DNA of 64,000 bases, taken from assembly GCA_037447655.1 (NCBI GenBank), contig JBBHKE010000173.1, forward strand, positions 9,128-73,127, in the 5' to 3' direction. The position numbers and the translations under genes were made by a program. The notes below the pieces were generated by a model that saw nothing but the letters and a program-made list of their open reading frames with translations, did no database searches and had not been told where the DNA came from. The stretch is from Zygnema cylindricum (Eukaryota > Streptophyta > Zygnematophyceae > Zygnematales > Zygnemataceae). Positions within the stretch are counted from its first letter, which is position 1. Each line of letters starts with the position of its first letter. Shown here piece after piece: positions 1-10,167 of the stretch.

Positions 1-56
1 AATCTCATGGACACTCCCTCTCGTCCCTCTCCCTCCCTTCTCTCCCTTCCCCCCAG

Positions 57-2611
57 GAAACCTTGGCGAGTGAGTCGGAGTTGTCCCCTTTCAACCTCCG
101 CATGAATGCCAAGGCCGCTTTGGACTATATTGTTTCGGTGGAGAGCGATGTATTCGTTCCGACTTACAGTGGCAATATGGCGAGGGCTGTCGAGGGACAC
201 CGGCGGTTTTTGGGACACCGGAAAACCATAGATCCCAACAGGTACTCTAATGTAATTAGTGTTGACCACATTGTTTATGAAGTCGACATAAATGGGTTTT
301 TTTACGGTTGAGGAGAGACTGGTGTGGACCAGAGTGGTTGTGAATTGTAGGGTATGTGGGATATACTAGTCCACGACGTTTTTTATCGTGCGTGATATGG
401 TGTAGATTGATCTGTTGATATCGTGTAGTGATCTGTTGTCTATATTGCTTGTCTATCCATGCTAGTTATGGTGACCGGTGTAGACCATTTTGGCATCGGT
501 AATTTGTAGAAGGAAGAGTTTGGTCCAAAGTCCCAACGCATAAGCTTTTTTGGATAAATACCAATATGAAATGGCCTATGTAATCTTTTCCAGAGTATAT
601 TCCGTTGCTAATCAGGGAGGATTTCCTGATGTTCGATTATCGCCATTTTTAGGGGTCTTGATATTCGACATAGTAGCACGGTACATCGGAATCGTGATTA
701 ATCAACAATAATATCATTGAATTAAACAAGAAAATTGACGTGATTTTGATGCTACCCCTAGTGACACCAAAATACTTTGTTAGAGATGTATGGATGTGTA
801 TTGTGTAATGATTTTTAGTACAGATAATAGGTGTAATCCTATTTCGTGTATGCTATGATGTACTGTCTGTCCGCATATGTAATATGATATTAATAATTAG
901 CTAAAATATATTAGATATTAGCTATTTAGATTAGATAAATAATGTTTAGCTTTCTGTACACATACATAGATGTAAGGTACATTGGAAACATAACTTGTAC
1001 GAAGGACCTTTAAAACTTGGTACTAAGTCTATATATTGGTTTTGATCGGCCAGTTATCTCTTCTCAATATTTGTTGGCAAATTCAATAATAATCAACAGA
1101 GGTCCTGTCACACTGTCGATAAATACCGATGTCTCAGAGTTTCGAATTTATACTGGCTCGATAATCATCAGTAGAAAGTACCAATAAGATGTTCTCCTGC
1201 AGTTTTTTTTTGGAAAATACCAATATGATGGCCAATTTGCATCAATAACAGAGATTAGTGTTTTTCACATCACATTCCTATTCTACTGATATCTAAGGCT
1301 GTGCTCGCCACGAGTTGTAAAAACCTTTTCTTTTTCACAGTGATGCTGATCCACACTGATGTCAGTAGATTTCTCCCAGATAATGTACATATCTCTTGTT
1401 GTGTACAAGACATGTTTCTTAGGAAACCTCTGTCCTTGAAATAGTGTTGATTACTCTTAACAATGCAGAAACTTCTAGTTACATAAGTAATCTCCCTTGG
1501 AAAAGGTCTTCAGGAATGGGATGGTTCAACTAGAGCTAGGAATCTATCAGTTGTATCTAGTTCTCTCTTGAAAAATAACAACAACAAAATTATATTTCAT
1601 GGATGTTATGGACACACTAATAAGTGAAAATTGTATTCAGGAAAGAACTTGTTCAACTGCTTGATCGAATGAAACGGGGGGAGTTGGAGGAATCTGCGGC
1701 TCGGAAGGAAATGGAGCTTATCCACATGCACAGGTGAAAGCAAATCTTTTGAACAAACTTCTGCAAAAATATGGTTTTTCTTTGAATTAAGAACATTATA
1801 AGTACATTAAGCAAGGTTCTCATGAAGGATATGATGACAAGCCCTTTATGACAGTGAGTAGGTTTTTTTATTTGGAAAGAACGTTTGAGACACGCCATTT
1901 GAGTTCTTTTTTGCCTTCTTGGTTCTTCCTTCCTTCCTCCCTTCCTTCAAGCTTTCCTTCTTTCCCTCCTTCCTTAAGAATCCAGAGGGTGTCGGCACTT
2001 TCTGACTCCATTTGGGACTCTGCTGACCATTTTTTTTATCGTTTTCCATGTCATATTCTATCATATATTTAATTCTTGTCCTTTTTTATTGCCGAAATGA
2101 TCCTATTTTAACTTCCTCTATTCTTATCAAGTACCCATAAGCTGAAATGTGGGCCGTTCAAAACATTATGAACCAGAAACTTACCTTCGAGCTATAAAAT
2201 CAATCTTTAACATTTCATTTTATTTAAATTGATATAAAAGACGATGTTTACGATTTCCTTTACATGTACCTTGAACATCAAAAATGATGATAAAGCTGAT
2301 GTTCGTGAATTTTTTCTTTTCTCTTTTGGGAGGTCAGGCAAGGGGCACCGAGAATGAGAAAGGGACCTCTTCCCAATATGAAAGGAAAAGACCGTTTTCG
2401 ATCGGAAGAAGCTTTTTATACGAATCCTCTTCCAGACTGTCTGTGTCAAGAAGAGGGAGACAGGACAATATTGGGGAAGGTAGTGGCCATAAAACGAGCT
2501 CCTTTTTCGCCTCCTCCTCCTCCTACTCCTCCTCCTCCTCCCTCACCTTTATCAGAAAGTTTACGGACAGAAATATTCTCGAGGTCAACAAATCGAAGTT
2601 TGGAGGATTGA
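57..2611 (+). CDS. GDP-fucose O-fucosyltransferase family protein, C-terminal part (5' end outside window)
   Basis: Likely a Golgi type II membrane glycosyltransferase of the plant O-fucosyltransferase family, moving fucose from GDP-fucose to protein or glycan acceptors. Only the last three exons are here: 57..241, 1641..1733 and 2338..2611. All joins are GT-AG and the reading frame is kept (phase 2 at both junctions). Exon 1 carries the family signature [20 protein letters not shown] followed by [15 protein letters not shown]. Exon 2 encodes [17 protein letters not shown], which matches the helical segment after that block. Exon 3 carries [17 protein letters not shown], the conserved C-terminal motif, then a proline run and a stop. 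The pieces match the family in order, so the assignment is firm, but the subgroup cannot be told without the N-terminal half. The 1.4 kb intron at 242-1640 holds nothing I recognise. The proline-rich tail after the CLC motif is unusual and derives from a CTCCTC repeat. Confidence 0.88.
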
Positions 2612-3099
2612 ATGTTAAAAGTAGGAGGAAATGAAAAAACGATTGGAAATGAAGATAAAGGTTCAGAAGGAAGAGAAAATGAAAATGAAGGATTGTAAGC
2701 GCTTGAGAAAAGTTTTTGTGAAATGAATTATCCATCAATAATCCATCAATAATGCTTTTTGGAAGTATTTTAAAAGCTCAAAAAGCTGCAAGGTGTGGAG
2801 CTTTTAAAGGATAGATGTTTAAATTGTTCTTTTGTAATTTTGTGGAATATCATTAACTGAACTAGATTAACAAGAGAGGTTAATATTATGTAGAGGTGAG
2901 GTGCTCGGGAGTCCGGCCGGGAGAAAAAAAAGGCTCAGAAGAGAGGGGTCTCGGGTTGGGAGTTTAAGGGGTTATCAAAGGGATATCCCTTTTTTTTTGT
3001 CAGCGAATATCTTATTATTTCACCGGAACTTTTATGCTCATTTTTGAAGGACCTTGATGTCCATAGGTTTTTGTACTTTTTTCTGTACAGATTATTGAA

Positions 3100-3616
3100 T
3101 GGCACTAGTGAAAAGCAAGCGACTTATTTCTTGTTATTCTCAAATAGGATACATGATTTTAATTTTTCCTTGACGTTAATTAAGGTACCGTACAAAATAA
3201 AGTAAAGCCCGAAAGTACAATAAAATATAAATAGTGAGGTGTACGGTATATGTCAGACCGTACACAATTGTACCTTTTCAAGTGAAAATTTACAAAAAAT
3301 GAATTAAATCAGACGTGCACGCATAGGAACGGGCGCTCAAAACAATGGGATTAGTCTTACACGTAAATTAGTATGGCATGCACGGATATTTTAAATTCGC
3401 GACGGCGTACGATTTCTAATATTTTGTACGAATTACATATATTAATGTATATAGTCGTACGGCGAATATTCCATTTTTGTTGTTCCCAAATTAGCATTAA
3501 CGCCGAAATTAGAATACACCTTTTAAAAAAAAAAAAACAAATTCTTAATTAGCATCAAGTACGGTAAATTTTCTTCAACACTATTTAAACTTTGACACTC
3601 TTAATGATTCGCGGTG
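3100..3616 (-). mobile_element. Mariner/Stowaway-like MITE, family M1, degenerate left end
   Basis: This block is the reverse complement of the intact M1 copy at 29531-30069, recognisable throughout its interior. The right end reads ...GATTCGCGGTG followed by TA at 3617. The left end is worn, so its coordinate is approximate. It carries no coding capacity. It lies only 66 bp from the next M1 element. Confidence 0.6.
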
Positions 3617-3682
3617 TACTGTGTCAGATTTGCGATGCTTTGTCGCTTTCTCTAAGATTTGCGAAATGAATAGTGTTTACTA

Positions 3683-4266
3683 CACCGCCAATCGCTATTA
3701 GAGTAAATAACGCTAATTCGGTGCCCTTTTTTCAAAAAAAAAAACCTGAAATACAATCCATAATTCTATTTTTTCCATTATTCTAATTAGGGTTTTTTTT
3801 CAATTAGCGTTAATAGTGGAAGTACACTGCGATGGAAATAGTGTGGCATACGGACCGGGTATCTCCGTACGAAATGGTACTTTTTGAATTACAAAGGCAT
3901 AAAAAGACACTTAACATTATTGCGCACACATGTGAATGTGCACTGGAAGAAAGAGACGCAAACTCGTCGACAAAAATCACGTTCTCATATGTTTGTCCGT
4001 CGGCCGTGTGAACAGCGCGACGGCGTACGAATTGTCAGATTTTGTACGGCTACACATATTACTGTATACATCGAAAGGGCGGGTATTTATTATTCAGGAC
4101 AACCCAAATTACAGTTAGGGATTAATTAGTATATATATTAAATTACAGTTATGGATTAATTAGTATATATATATTTTTTCAAAAAAAAAAAATCCCGATT
4201 AGTGTTAATAACATTAATTTTTTTTTTACGCTATTTATTCCTTTACTCTAATAGCGATTGACGGTG
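3683..4266. mobile_element. Mariner/Stowaway-like MITE, family M1
   Basis: Terminal inverted repeats CACCGCCAATCGCTATTAGA (left) and the complement of CTAATAGCGATTGACGGTG (right) face each other and are flanked by TA on both sides (3681-3682, 4267-4268). The interior is AT-rich with many GTAC tetramers and no ORF of note. The element class is inferred from the TIRs plus the TA target duplication, which filled/empty comparisons elsewhere in the window support. Confidence 0.7.
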
Positions 4267-4439
4267 TACCGTGTCAAATTTGCGACACTTTGTCGCGTTC
4301 CCTAAAATTTGCGAGATGAATAGTGTTACTACCGTGTCAGATTTGCGACGCTAATCATGATGTCACGTACTTCCACGATACCAAAGAGTACAAAGTACAA
4401 TAATGTTGGATTGTATGGACAGTACAATATTTTCATTTT

Positions 4440-4610
4440 TTTGGTTTTTTGGTTAACCGACCGTAACCGCCCTTTTTTTTTCTGGTGAATCAACCGACCG
4501 CAACCGCCCGGCCCCCAAAATTTGGCAACCGAATCCGTTCCGGATCCGGCGCGGGCGGTCGGTTAACGGTCGGTCACGGTTTCGGTTGACCGTTTGCGAC
4601 CTCTGATACA
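4440..4610. repeat. CpG-rich inverted repeat
   Basis: An island of CG-rich sequence in AT-rich DNA. GGTTAACCGACCGTAACCGC on the left is answered by GCGGTCGGTTAACGGTCGG and further CGGT blocks on the right, so it can fold back on itself. Probably the end of a decayed transposon; no coding signal. Confidence 0.45.
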
Positions 4611-5410
4611 CGGTGTAGTGGTTAGCCTTCAGTGGTTCTATCCAGTTTTCGTTTTTTTCGGGAAAAAAATATCGGTCATTGGCCATATCAATACGATTCG
4701 ATCGAGAGATAATCCTTTCACCTGACATCGCACGGAATATCGTATGTGTTTTGTATTTTGTGTAAAGTGAACTAAACGCCAGCTCGAACGAAAACTCTTA
4801 ACGTATGATCGTATATTAAAAATTTAAAATCATACGTTTACCATACATCGGCACTAAATGTCAACTGCCGAAACTCTTCAGAACTGAAATTGTGTTTTTG
4901 CTCTGCGTCTAGGAAAAGGAAGTGAAGCTTCTCTCGGAGGTAAGCTCTAGGGTTAACTTTTTTACCTTTTTTTAAGTCGAGATTTGAATTGTAAAGTCAC
5001 CGAAAAGGTATATGATGTGAATGATGAAGGTGTTGATCCTCTAGATGGTTTTTGAAGATATACAGACTTTTCTCTACATCAAAATATTTGTAATTGCGAT
5101 GGTTTTTTCGATTGAAGTGTTGGTTCTAGTTACGAAATTTGTCAACTTTTGTGTAGATATTATGGATTTTTATGAACCATGAGAAAGTCTTTGTTTTGAA
5201 AGGTCAAATCGTAATTTGAGAAAATTGTGCTGTTCATTGGAATTAGTGCAGAACCATAGTAATTAGGTTTTTTTTTCCTGCTCCTATTACCGATAGTAAT
5301 TTAGAAAATAAAAATGTAAAAGCTGCAAGCGTCTTTGGTTCCCTCTCTCCCTCTCTCCCTCTCCTGCAATTCTTTTTGTATGAAATACTGTGTCCCGAAG
5401 TTGCAAGATA
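4611..5410. other. Intergenic, no gene seen
   Basis: AT-rich spacer between the CpG-rich inverted repeat and the next MITE. I found no ORF with coding character and no RNA gene. Confidence 0.5.
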
Positions 5411-5820
5411 CCGTCCATCGCTATTAGAGAAAAAAAAGACTTAGTAATTTGGGAAAGTAGATGTTCTTCTCTTCTTTACTTACAGCTATTAACATTAACT
5501 ATAGCTACTATCGTTGTTTTACAGTTATTAACATTAACTGTAGTTATCAACATTGATTTACAGTTATTACAACATTAATATAGTAATTAGGGAAAATACG
5601 GACTCGATGTAATCCACACTAGTGTCTGTTCTGGTCTTAAAAATTTGCCACAGGCCAAAATTATTGTTTTGTAGAACAAAAAACATAAATTACTGTTAAT
5701 TACACTGTTTAGTTAAGTGGCTCATAATGAGCCACGTGACAAAACATAATTTAGTATAGTTTATTTAAATAAAGTGTCAACGCTAATAATTCACCACCTC
5801 TAATATCGATGGGTGCGGTG
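5411..5820. mobile_element. MITE, family M2 (enlarged copy)
   Basis: The left end CCGTCCATCGCTATTAGAG lies next to TA, and the right end is the complement of CTAATATCGATGGGTGCGGTG followed by TA at 5821. The right half contains the M2 core (GTTTAGTTAAGTGGCTCATA and GAGCCACGTGACAAAACATA). At about 410 bp it is longer than the usual 190-197 bp copies, with extra ATTAACATTAACT repeats in the left half. Confidence 0.6.
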
Positions 5821-5929
5821 TATTAAAATGTGAAACGGCCAGATACCTCAGTTCTCCCCTCTTTTTTCCTGGTATTTTTAATTTTTGTCCTATTCGCCCC
5901 CTTATTTTCTCCCCTTCCGTGTCCTTCAA

Positions 5930-6482
5930 TGTTTTATCCCCCGCGCCCTTCGCTGCTCCCCCCCTCCCTCCCCCCTTCCCTCCCCCCTTCCCTCCCCCTT
6001 CCCTCCCGACTTCCCTCCCGCCTTCCCTCCCCCTCCCCCTCCCTCCCCCCCCCCTCCCCCCTCCCCCCTCCCCCCTCCCCCCTCCCCCCTCCCCCCTCCC
6101 CCCTCCCCCCTCCCCCCTCCCCCCTCCCCCCTCCCCCTCCCCCTCCCCTCCCCCATCCCCCCCCCCCCCTCCCCTCCCCCCCCCCCCCCCCCCCCCTCCC
6201 CCTCCCGCTCCCCCTCCGCCTCCGCCTCCCTCCCTCCCTCCCTCCCTCCTTTTTAAGCCTTGCATATTTTGTTCCCTCCTCCTTTTACCTTTCCAGACAG
6301 TTAAGAAGGGCATTTACCCAGCCCTCCAGCTTCTCTCGATTCCCTCTTCTCTCCCTCCCCCCCCCTCTCTCTCCCCTCCCTCCCCCTCTCTCTCCCCTCC
6401 CTCCCCCTCTCTCTCCCTCTCCCTCACCCCCTTCTCTCTCCCTCTCCCTCCCCCCCCCCCTCTCTCCCTCTCCCTCACTACC
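5930..6482. repeat. Polypyrimidine low-complexity array (CCCCCTC-type)
   Basis: About 550 bp of almost pure C and T on the + strand, dominated by CCCCCTC units at 6050-6200 and CTCTCTCCCCTCC units at 6360-6475. It is interrupted only by a short unique stretch at 6250-6345 that contains a copy of the downstream exon edge. Long apparent ORFs here (poly-Pro/Ser on +, poly-Gly/Arg/Glu on -) are composition artefacts. Confidence 0.9.
6267..6341 (+). repeat. Upstream copy of the bL31 exon edge (decoy or relic exon start)
   Basis: A T-rich tract, an AG dinucleotide and then about 40 bp encoding VKKGIYPALQLLSI. This closely matches 6566-6651, where the functional exon reads VMKKGIHPALQLLSI. Both copies keep the pyrimidine tract, the acceptor-like AG and the reading frame. 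The upstream copy then runs into CT repeats and loses homology. It could be a pseudo-exon, an alternative first coding exon or a plain tandem duplication. Confidence 0.7.
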
Positions 6483-6609
6483 ACCCTTTTACTTTGAAGT
6501 GGGTAAGTTCTAAAAACCTCATTTTAGCTTGAATGTGGTTCTTGCCATGTTTTTGATCACCAAATCTTTTTGTTCTTTTTTTTCTCTTCAACTTTTTTTT
6601 TTGTTAGTT

Positions 6610-6804
6610 ATGAAGAAAGGCATTCACCCTGCCCTCCAACTTCTCTCAATTGTATCAGCTCACGGTCGAGTTATTCGAGTGTTCACCGGAAAAGTTTTCA
6701 AAGTGGAGAAGCCACATTTTGTTCGGGATCCTGGGAAACAGTCCGAGACTATCGGGCAGGTCGCAAAATTTCGTAAACGTTACGATCTTCCTGCTAAGAG
6801 CTGA
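6610..6804 (+). CDS. Mitochondrial ribosomal protein bL31-like
   Basis: A 64-residue protein starting MKKGIHPALQLLS and ending VAKFRKRYDLPAKS. The opening MKKGIHP and the closing AKFRKRY are hallmarks of bL31, a large-subunit ribosomal protein. It lacks the zinc-binding cysteines of bacterial C+ forms and does not look like the longer plastid bL31c. It is closest, from memory, to the short plant mitochondrial bL31m, whose middle reads like this one (VSAHGRVIRVFTGKVFKVEK). The ATG at 6610 directly follows a T-rich tract and an AG at 6606-6607, so this could equally be a second exon with a short upstream leader exon. In-frame codons extend upstream to about 6529 without a stop. A partial copy of its start lies 300 bp upstream. 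Function is inferred from family resemblance; the locus appears intact. Confidence 0.6.
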   Translation: MKKGIHPALQLLSIVSAHGRVIRVFTGKVFKVEKPHFVRDPGKQSETIGQVAKFRKRYDLPAKS

Positions 6805-7654
6805 ATAGAGGAGGTAAAATATCTTTAAGAAGGCCAAACCCTAAAAAATCCTAAGAAACCTGTAGAATCCTAAAAACTTAAAAGACCTAGAAAAACCTAA
6901 AAAACTTGAAAAACTTTAAATAACCCTAAGAAACCTAAATATTCCGAAAATACTACTAAAACCTACAAAATCTTAATAACTGTAAAAGACCTAAAAAACC
7001 TTAAGCAACCGCCAAAAACTTGGGAAATTCTCAAGAAAGCGTATATAGGCAGGAAAGCTCTCGAAATTCCCAGAGAAAACCTTTTTGTTGCTGAATTTGC
7101 AGGGCATAAAAAATTAGGATCAGATAAAGAGTTGTTTTTCCTCAACAAACTTGGATTTTTTTTTTTCGTTTGGCAAGATTTATTCATGGAGATTTTGCTT
7201 TTATCCTTGTAGTTGTATACTTGTTAGTGAAAAGCAACTGGGTAATTTCCACGGGTGATGGTTTTACCGTGTTTTTCCATATGAAAGGTGATTTTTAAAA
7301 TGCTACAAATTGTGTCATCGGAAAGACAACATTTTGTTTCTCTTGTTTTTTTTTCTTTTAACTTTTGGGTGGACCCTAGAATTATATGTTTTATCCATTT
7401 ATGGTTTGTCTTTTTTATGAATACTGTTTTATATGCTTCTTTTCTAACCGTGAAAATGGTTTCATACCTTTTTTAATGCTCAGTTTAATCTCACTCTCTT
7501 TATCCTCTCCCTTATTTTGATGTTTTGGAGTAGACCTTTTCTCTTTATCTGAAGTTTTTCAGCGAATCTTCTCTTTTTTGAAGATTTTGATTTTTTTTTT
7601 TTTTTTTTGAAGGTTTAGAGCGAACCTTCTCTTTTTTTTTGAAGTTTTGGAGCA
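6805..7654. other. Spacer with degenerate CCTAAAA-type repeat
   Basis: From about 6831 to 7015 the sequence is a loose array of AACCCTAA, AAACCTAA and AATCCTAA words. This resembles decayed plant telomere repeat (CCCTAAA) but is too irregular to call telomeric. The rest is T-rich and leads into the next gene, with two CGAACCTTCTCTTTTTT-type copies at 7560-7640 just before its start codon. Confidence 0.45.
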
Positions 7655-8798
7655 ATGGCGTTTGCTGAAAAACAGTATGGTCTTTACTCTCACACGGTTC
7701 CTCCTCCTTTAGAGGAAGCCGGTTTGGAGGATACAGCTCTCAGTTTGGAATCCATAAAGGTACACATCCTAATTTTGAGTTTATATCTTTAGGGTTTATA
7801 TTCTTAGGTTTATTTTTAGGGTTTGTATTTCGAGGGTTAAATTTAGATATGTTGTGGTATGTTATAGTGGGAAACAGGGCAGGTCACTTATGCTGGCTTG
7901 AAATCACCTCCTTTGTTCAATTTTCAACACTTTAGAAAAGTGTTCTTAGAATGGTTCTTTTCCTAACTGTTTTTTACGCAACATTTGAAATGTGTTCTTA
8001 AAATGGTTTTCTTTTATTTTTTACTTTTGTTTACACAACTTTTGAAATTTGAAAGGCAGTGAAGGAGTAGATTCATTGTCAGTTTTTGTCTTATTTGTAA
8101 ATCATTCGATTAATCGCTGATAAGACATTCAAAGTTTGTCGCAACATAAGTACTTTTACAATTAAATTCTATGATGAACTTTTCCTTATAAAGGCTTTCT
8201 TTAGGCTAGGAATTGGAAGATAAGGCATTTCATATGTAGGCTTCACATGTTCTACATTATCCATGTTTGAGAATGTGTTATTAATCAATTCCCTATTGGT
8301 TTTTTTTTATTTATGTGGGAAGCTTTCAGTATTGTCAAGGAATGATCACACTGTACAAATGACATTTCCTACTTTGTGTTGATATTAAGTCCTACATTGT
8401 GTTAATATCAAGTCCTAGTTTTTATTTTTATTTTTATTTTGCAGGAAGCTTTCAGTATTGCGGCAGAAACAGTAAAGGCCCTGGCTGGAGGCTCTCTGGG
8501 ATTGACTATCGATCCTGAGGACACTTTTGAGTCGGAAAAAGGACTGGAGGACAGTACAAAGGACGGTTGTACTGCTGTACCAAAATTTGATTCCTTAAGT
8601 TTGGGAGATGACCTTAAAGATATGAAAGATTGCAACGATCTCGGTTCAGGAAGTTGTGTCGAACTAAAGACGGGCGGTTTGTTAGAGGAAGGAAAAGACA
8701 AAGTTGTAGATGTGTTTGTGAGAGAGGTTCCGGAAGATATTGTTTTGAAAGGAGAGGAGCCTGGACCGAAGTTAGGTGATAGACCATGTGTGGAGTAA
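7655..8798 (+). CDS. Conserved small plant protein of unknown function, two exons
   Basis: Exons 7655..7759 and 8445..8798 (GT-AG, phase 0) give a 152-residue protein beginning MAFAEKQYGLYSHTVPPPLE and continuing EAGLEDTALSLESIKEAF. The segment HTVPPPLEEAGLED...LESIKEAF resembles, from memory, a small uncharacterised family in land plants that shares this N-terminal motif. The C-terminal two thirds are acidic, variable and low in hydrophobic residues, so probably disordered. I see no signal peptide, membrane span or catalytic motif. The start is the first ATG after a long T-rich leader, in good context (GCAATGGCG). The intron of 685 bp carries a 17 bp copy of the exon 2 start at 8318-8334. 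Coding status is well supported by the splice signals and the conserved motif; function is unknown. Confidence 0.75.
8318..8334 (+). repeat. Exact 17 bp intronic copy of the exon 2 start
   Basis: GGAAGCTTTCAGTATTG here is identical to 8444-8460, the acceptor G plus the first codons of exon 2. Both copies follow a T-rich tract. A 28 bp near-duplicate (CCTAC/CATTGTGTT...AAGT words) at about 8369-8418 lies between them. The upstream copy lacks the AG acceptor. Confidence 0.85.
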
Positions 8799-10167
8799 GG
8801 TTTTGGTTTTTTGAAGGACTCGTTTGTATAAACTGACTAGAAACTGTATGACTGAGTAGAATTTTGTTCATGATTCCCGCTTTGTAATTTGGTGAAATAA
8901 ACTTTTTGGGTTTGTCGTTGGTTGTTTAGGTCTATTTTTTTGTATTTGAGTTGAGTTTATTTGTTGTTTTTGGCATTTTAATTTCATATAAATGGATCAC
9001 TATTATTGTTTATAACACGGGTTTTCTGCCCTGTGACCACAAAGTAGCAATTGGTAACGCTAATTGTTTTGTTCTTAAAGCTAATTCTTGAGACTTTTGA
9101 TTGCGATTGCTCCTATTTTTTGTGTATTTATTCCTTCGCAAGTGTTTTTTTCTTTTTACATTGTTTGTGTCCGTGTATGTTTTTGCAGATTCGGTTTGGT
9201 TTGTCCGTTCTTTGCTTCCATATACTTAGATGGGTTACGGTTGCTTTTCTTAGTAAGCATATCATGATTATATTTTTCTTTATGAATGGAGTAAACACAA
9301 ATATTTTCCAACAGTGGGAAAAAAAAGTGCCACAGACAGGCTCTGTTTGTATGATTCAAGTTTTGTCCTGCCTTACATCTTACCTGCTCTTTTCTGTGCT
9401 TCCAAAAGTTATTGTACACCGTTGCTAGCAATAATACCACTAATTCCAAGCTAGATGTTTTACCCACCTAAGTGTTGGTTGCTGATCCAATTTTGTTAAC
9501 TCCAATCATTTCCCTGTTCACAATCGCCGGCATCATTGGGACCCGGAACGAAATTACTCACACTGGGACAGCCCTAGTACTAATTAATTTTGAACATCAA
9601 TGGCACAATAGTTTAAGAGTCGAATCCCCTTAGTACGCCAATGGCGCAATAGTTTAAGAGTTGAATCAGGAAAGGCAAAATATTACAAAGCACCATAGCC
9701 ACACATGACTGCCACACAACAAGAGACTAATCCAATCTGTTTTACATTTCTTTGAACTTTCTTTCCCAATAGTACATCCATACCACTACCGCCACCTGCA
9801 CCTTGTTACTCATATAGCTTCAACACCTGACAACTGTGTAAGAAACAGAATTGTAACTGTGCTGCCAGGGAGATAAGCTGAAACATTCAATTGGCTTGAT
9901 AACTTTACAGAGCCCTCTCCATCTACCACATGCTCATTAACCACGATATTATATGCTTGGAATTTGTAACTCCCATTTCTTGAATAAACCTATTTCTTTA
10001 TCATCCTCACCACTTTCTCACAAGGATCAATGGGACCAAACAAACAGTACCAAACAGTACAAATGCCTACTTGAACTGATTAGTACGTCTCGTCTACTAT
10101 CTGACAACAGTGATAGATCATCAACACGGAACTTTGTAACTGAACGGAATCTACATCCCATGTAAAA
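8799..10167. other. Convergent intergenic region, no gene seen
   Basis: Space between two converging genes (small plant protein on +, aconitase on -), so it should contain both 3' UTRs. A two-copy tandem repeat with 41 bp period lies at 9598-9667 (CAATGGCRCAATAGTTTAAG words). A 125-codon open frame at 9051-9428 is Phe/Leu/Cys-rich and does not look coding. Confidence 0.5.

Noticed and set aside
5783-6513. Long open frames on both strands (up to 227 codons) encoding Pro/Ser or Gly/Arg/Glu runs
   Set aside because: Pure translation of the polypyrimidine array; no complex sequence, no start context, and several overlapping frames are open at once.
6831-7015. Interstitial telomere array
   Set aside because: CCTAAA-like words are present but irregular, with few exact CCCTAAA units; called only a degenerate repeat.
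9051-9428. 125-codon plus-strand frame, Phe/Leu/Cys-rich
   Set aside because: T-rich composition explains it; no motif, no splice partner, and it lies between two converging genes.
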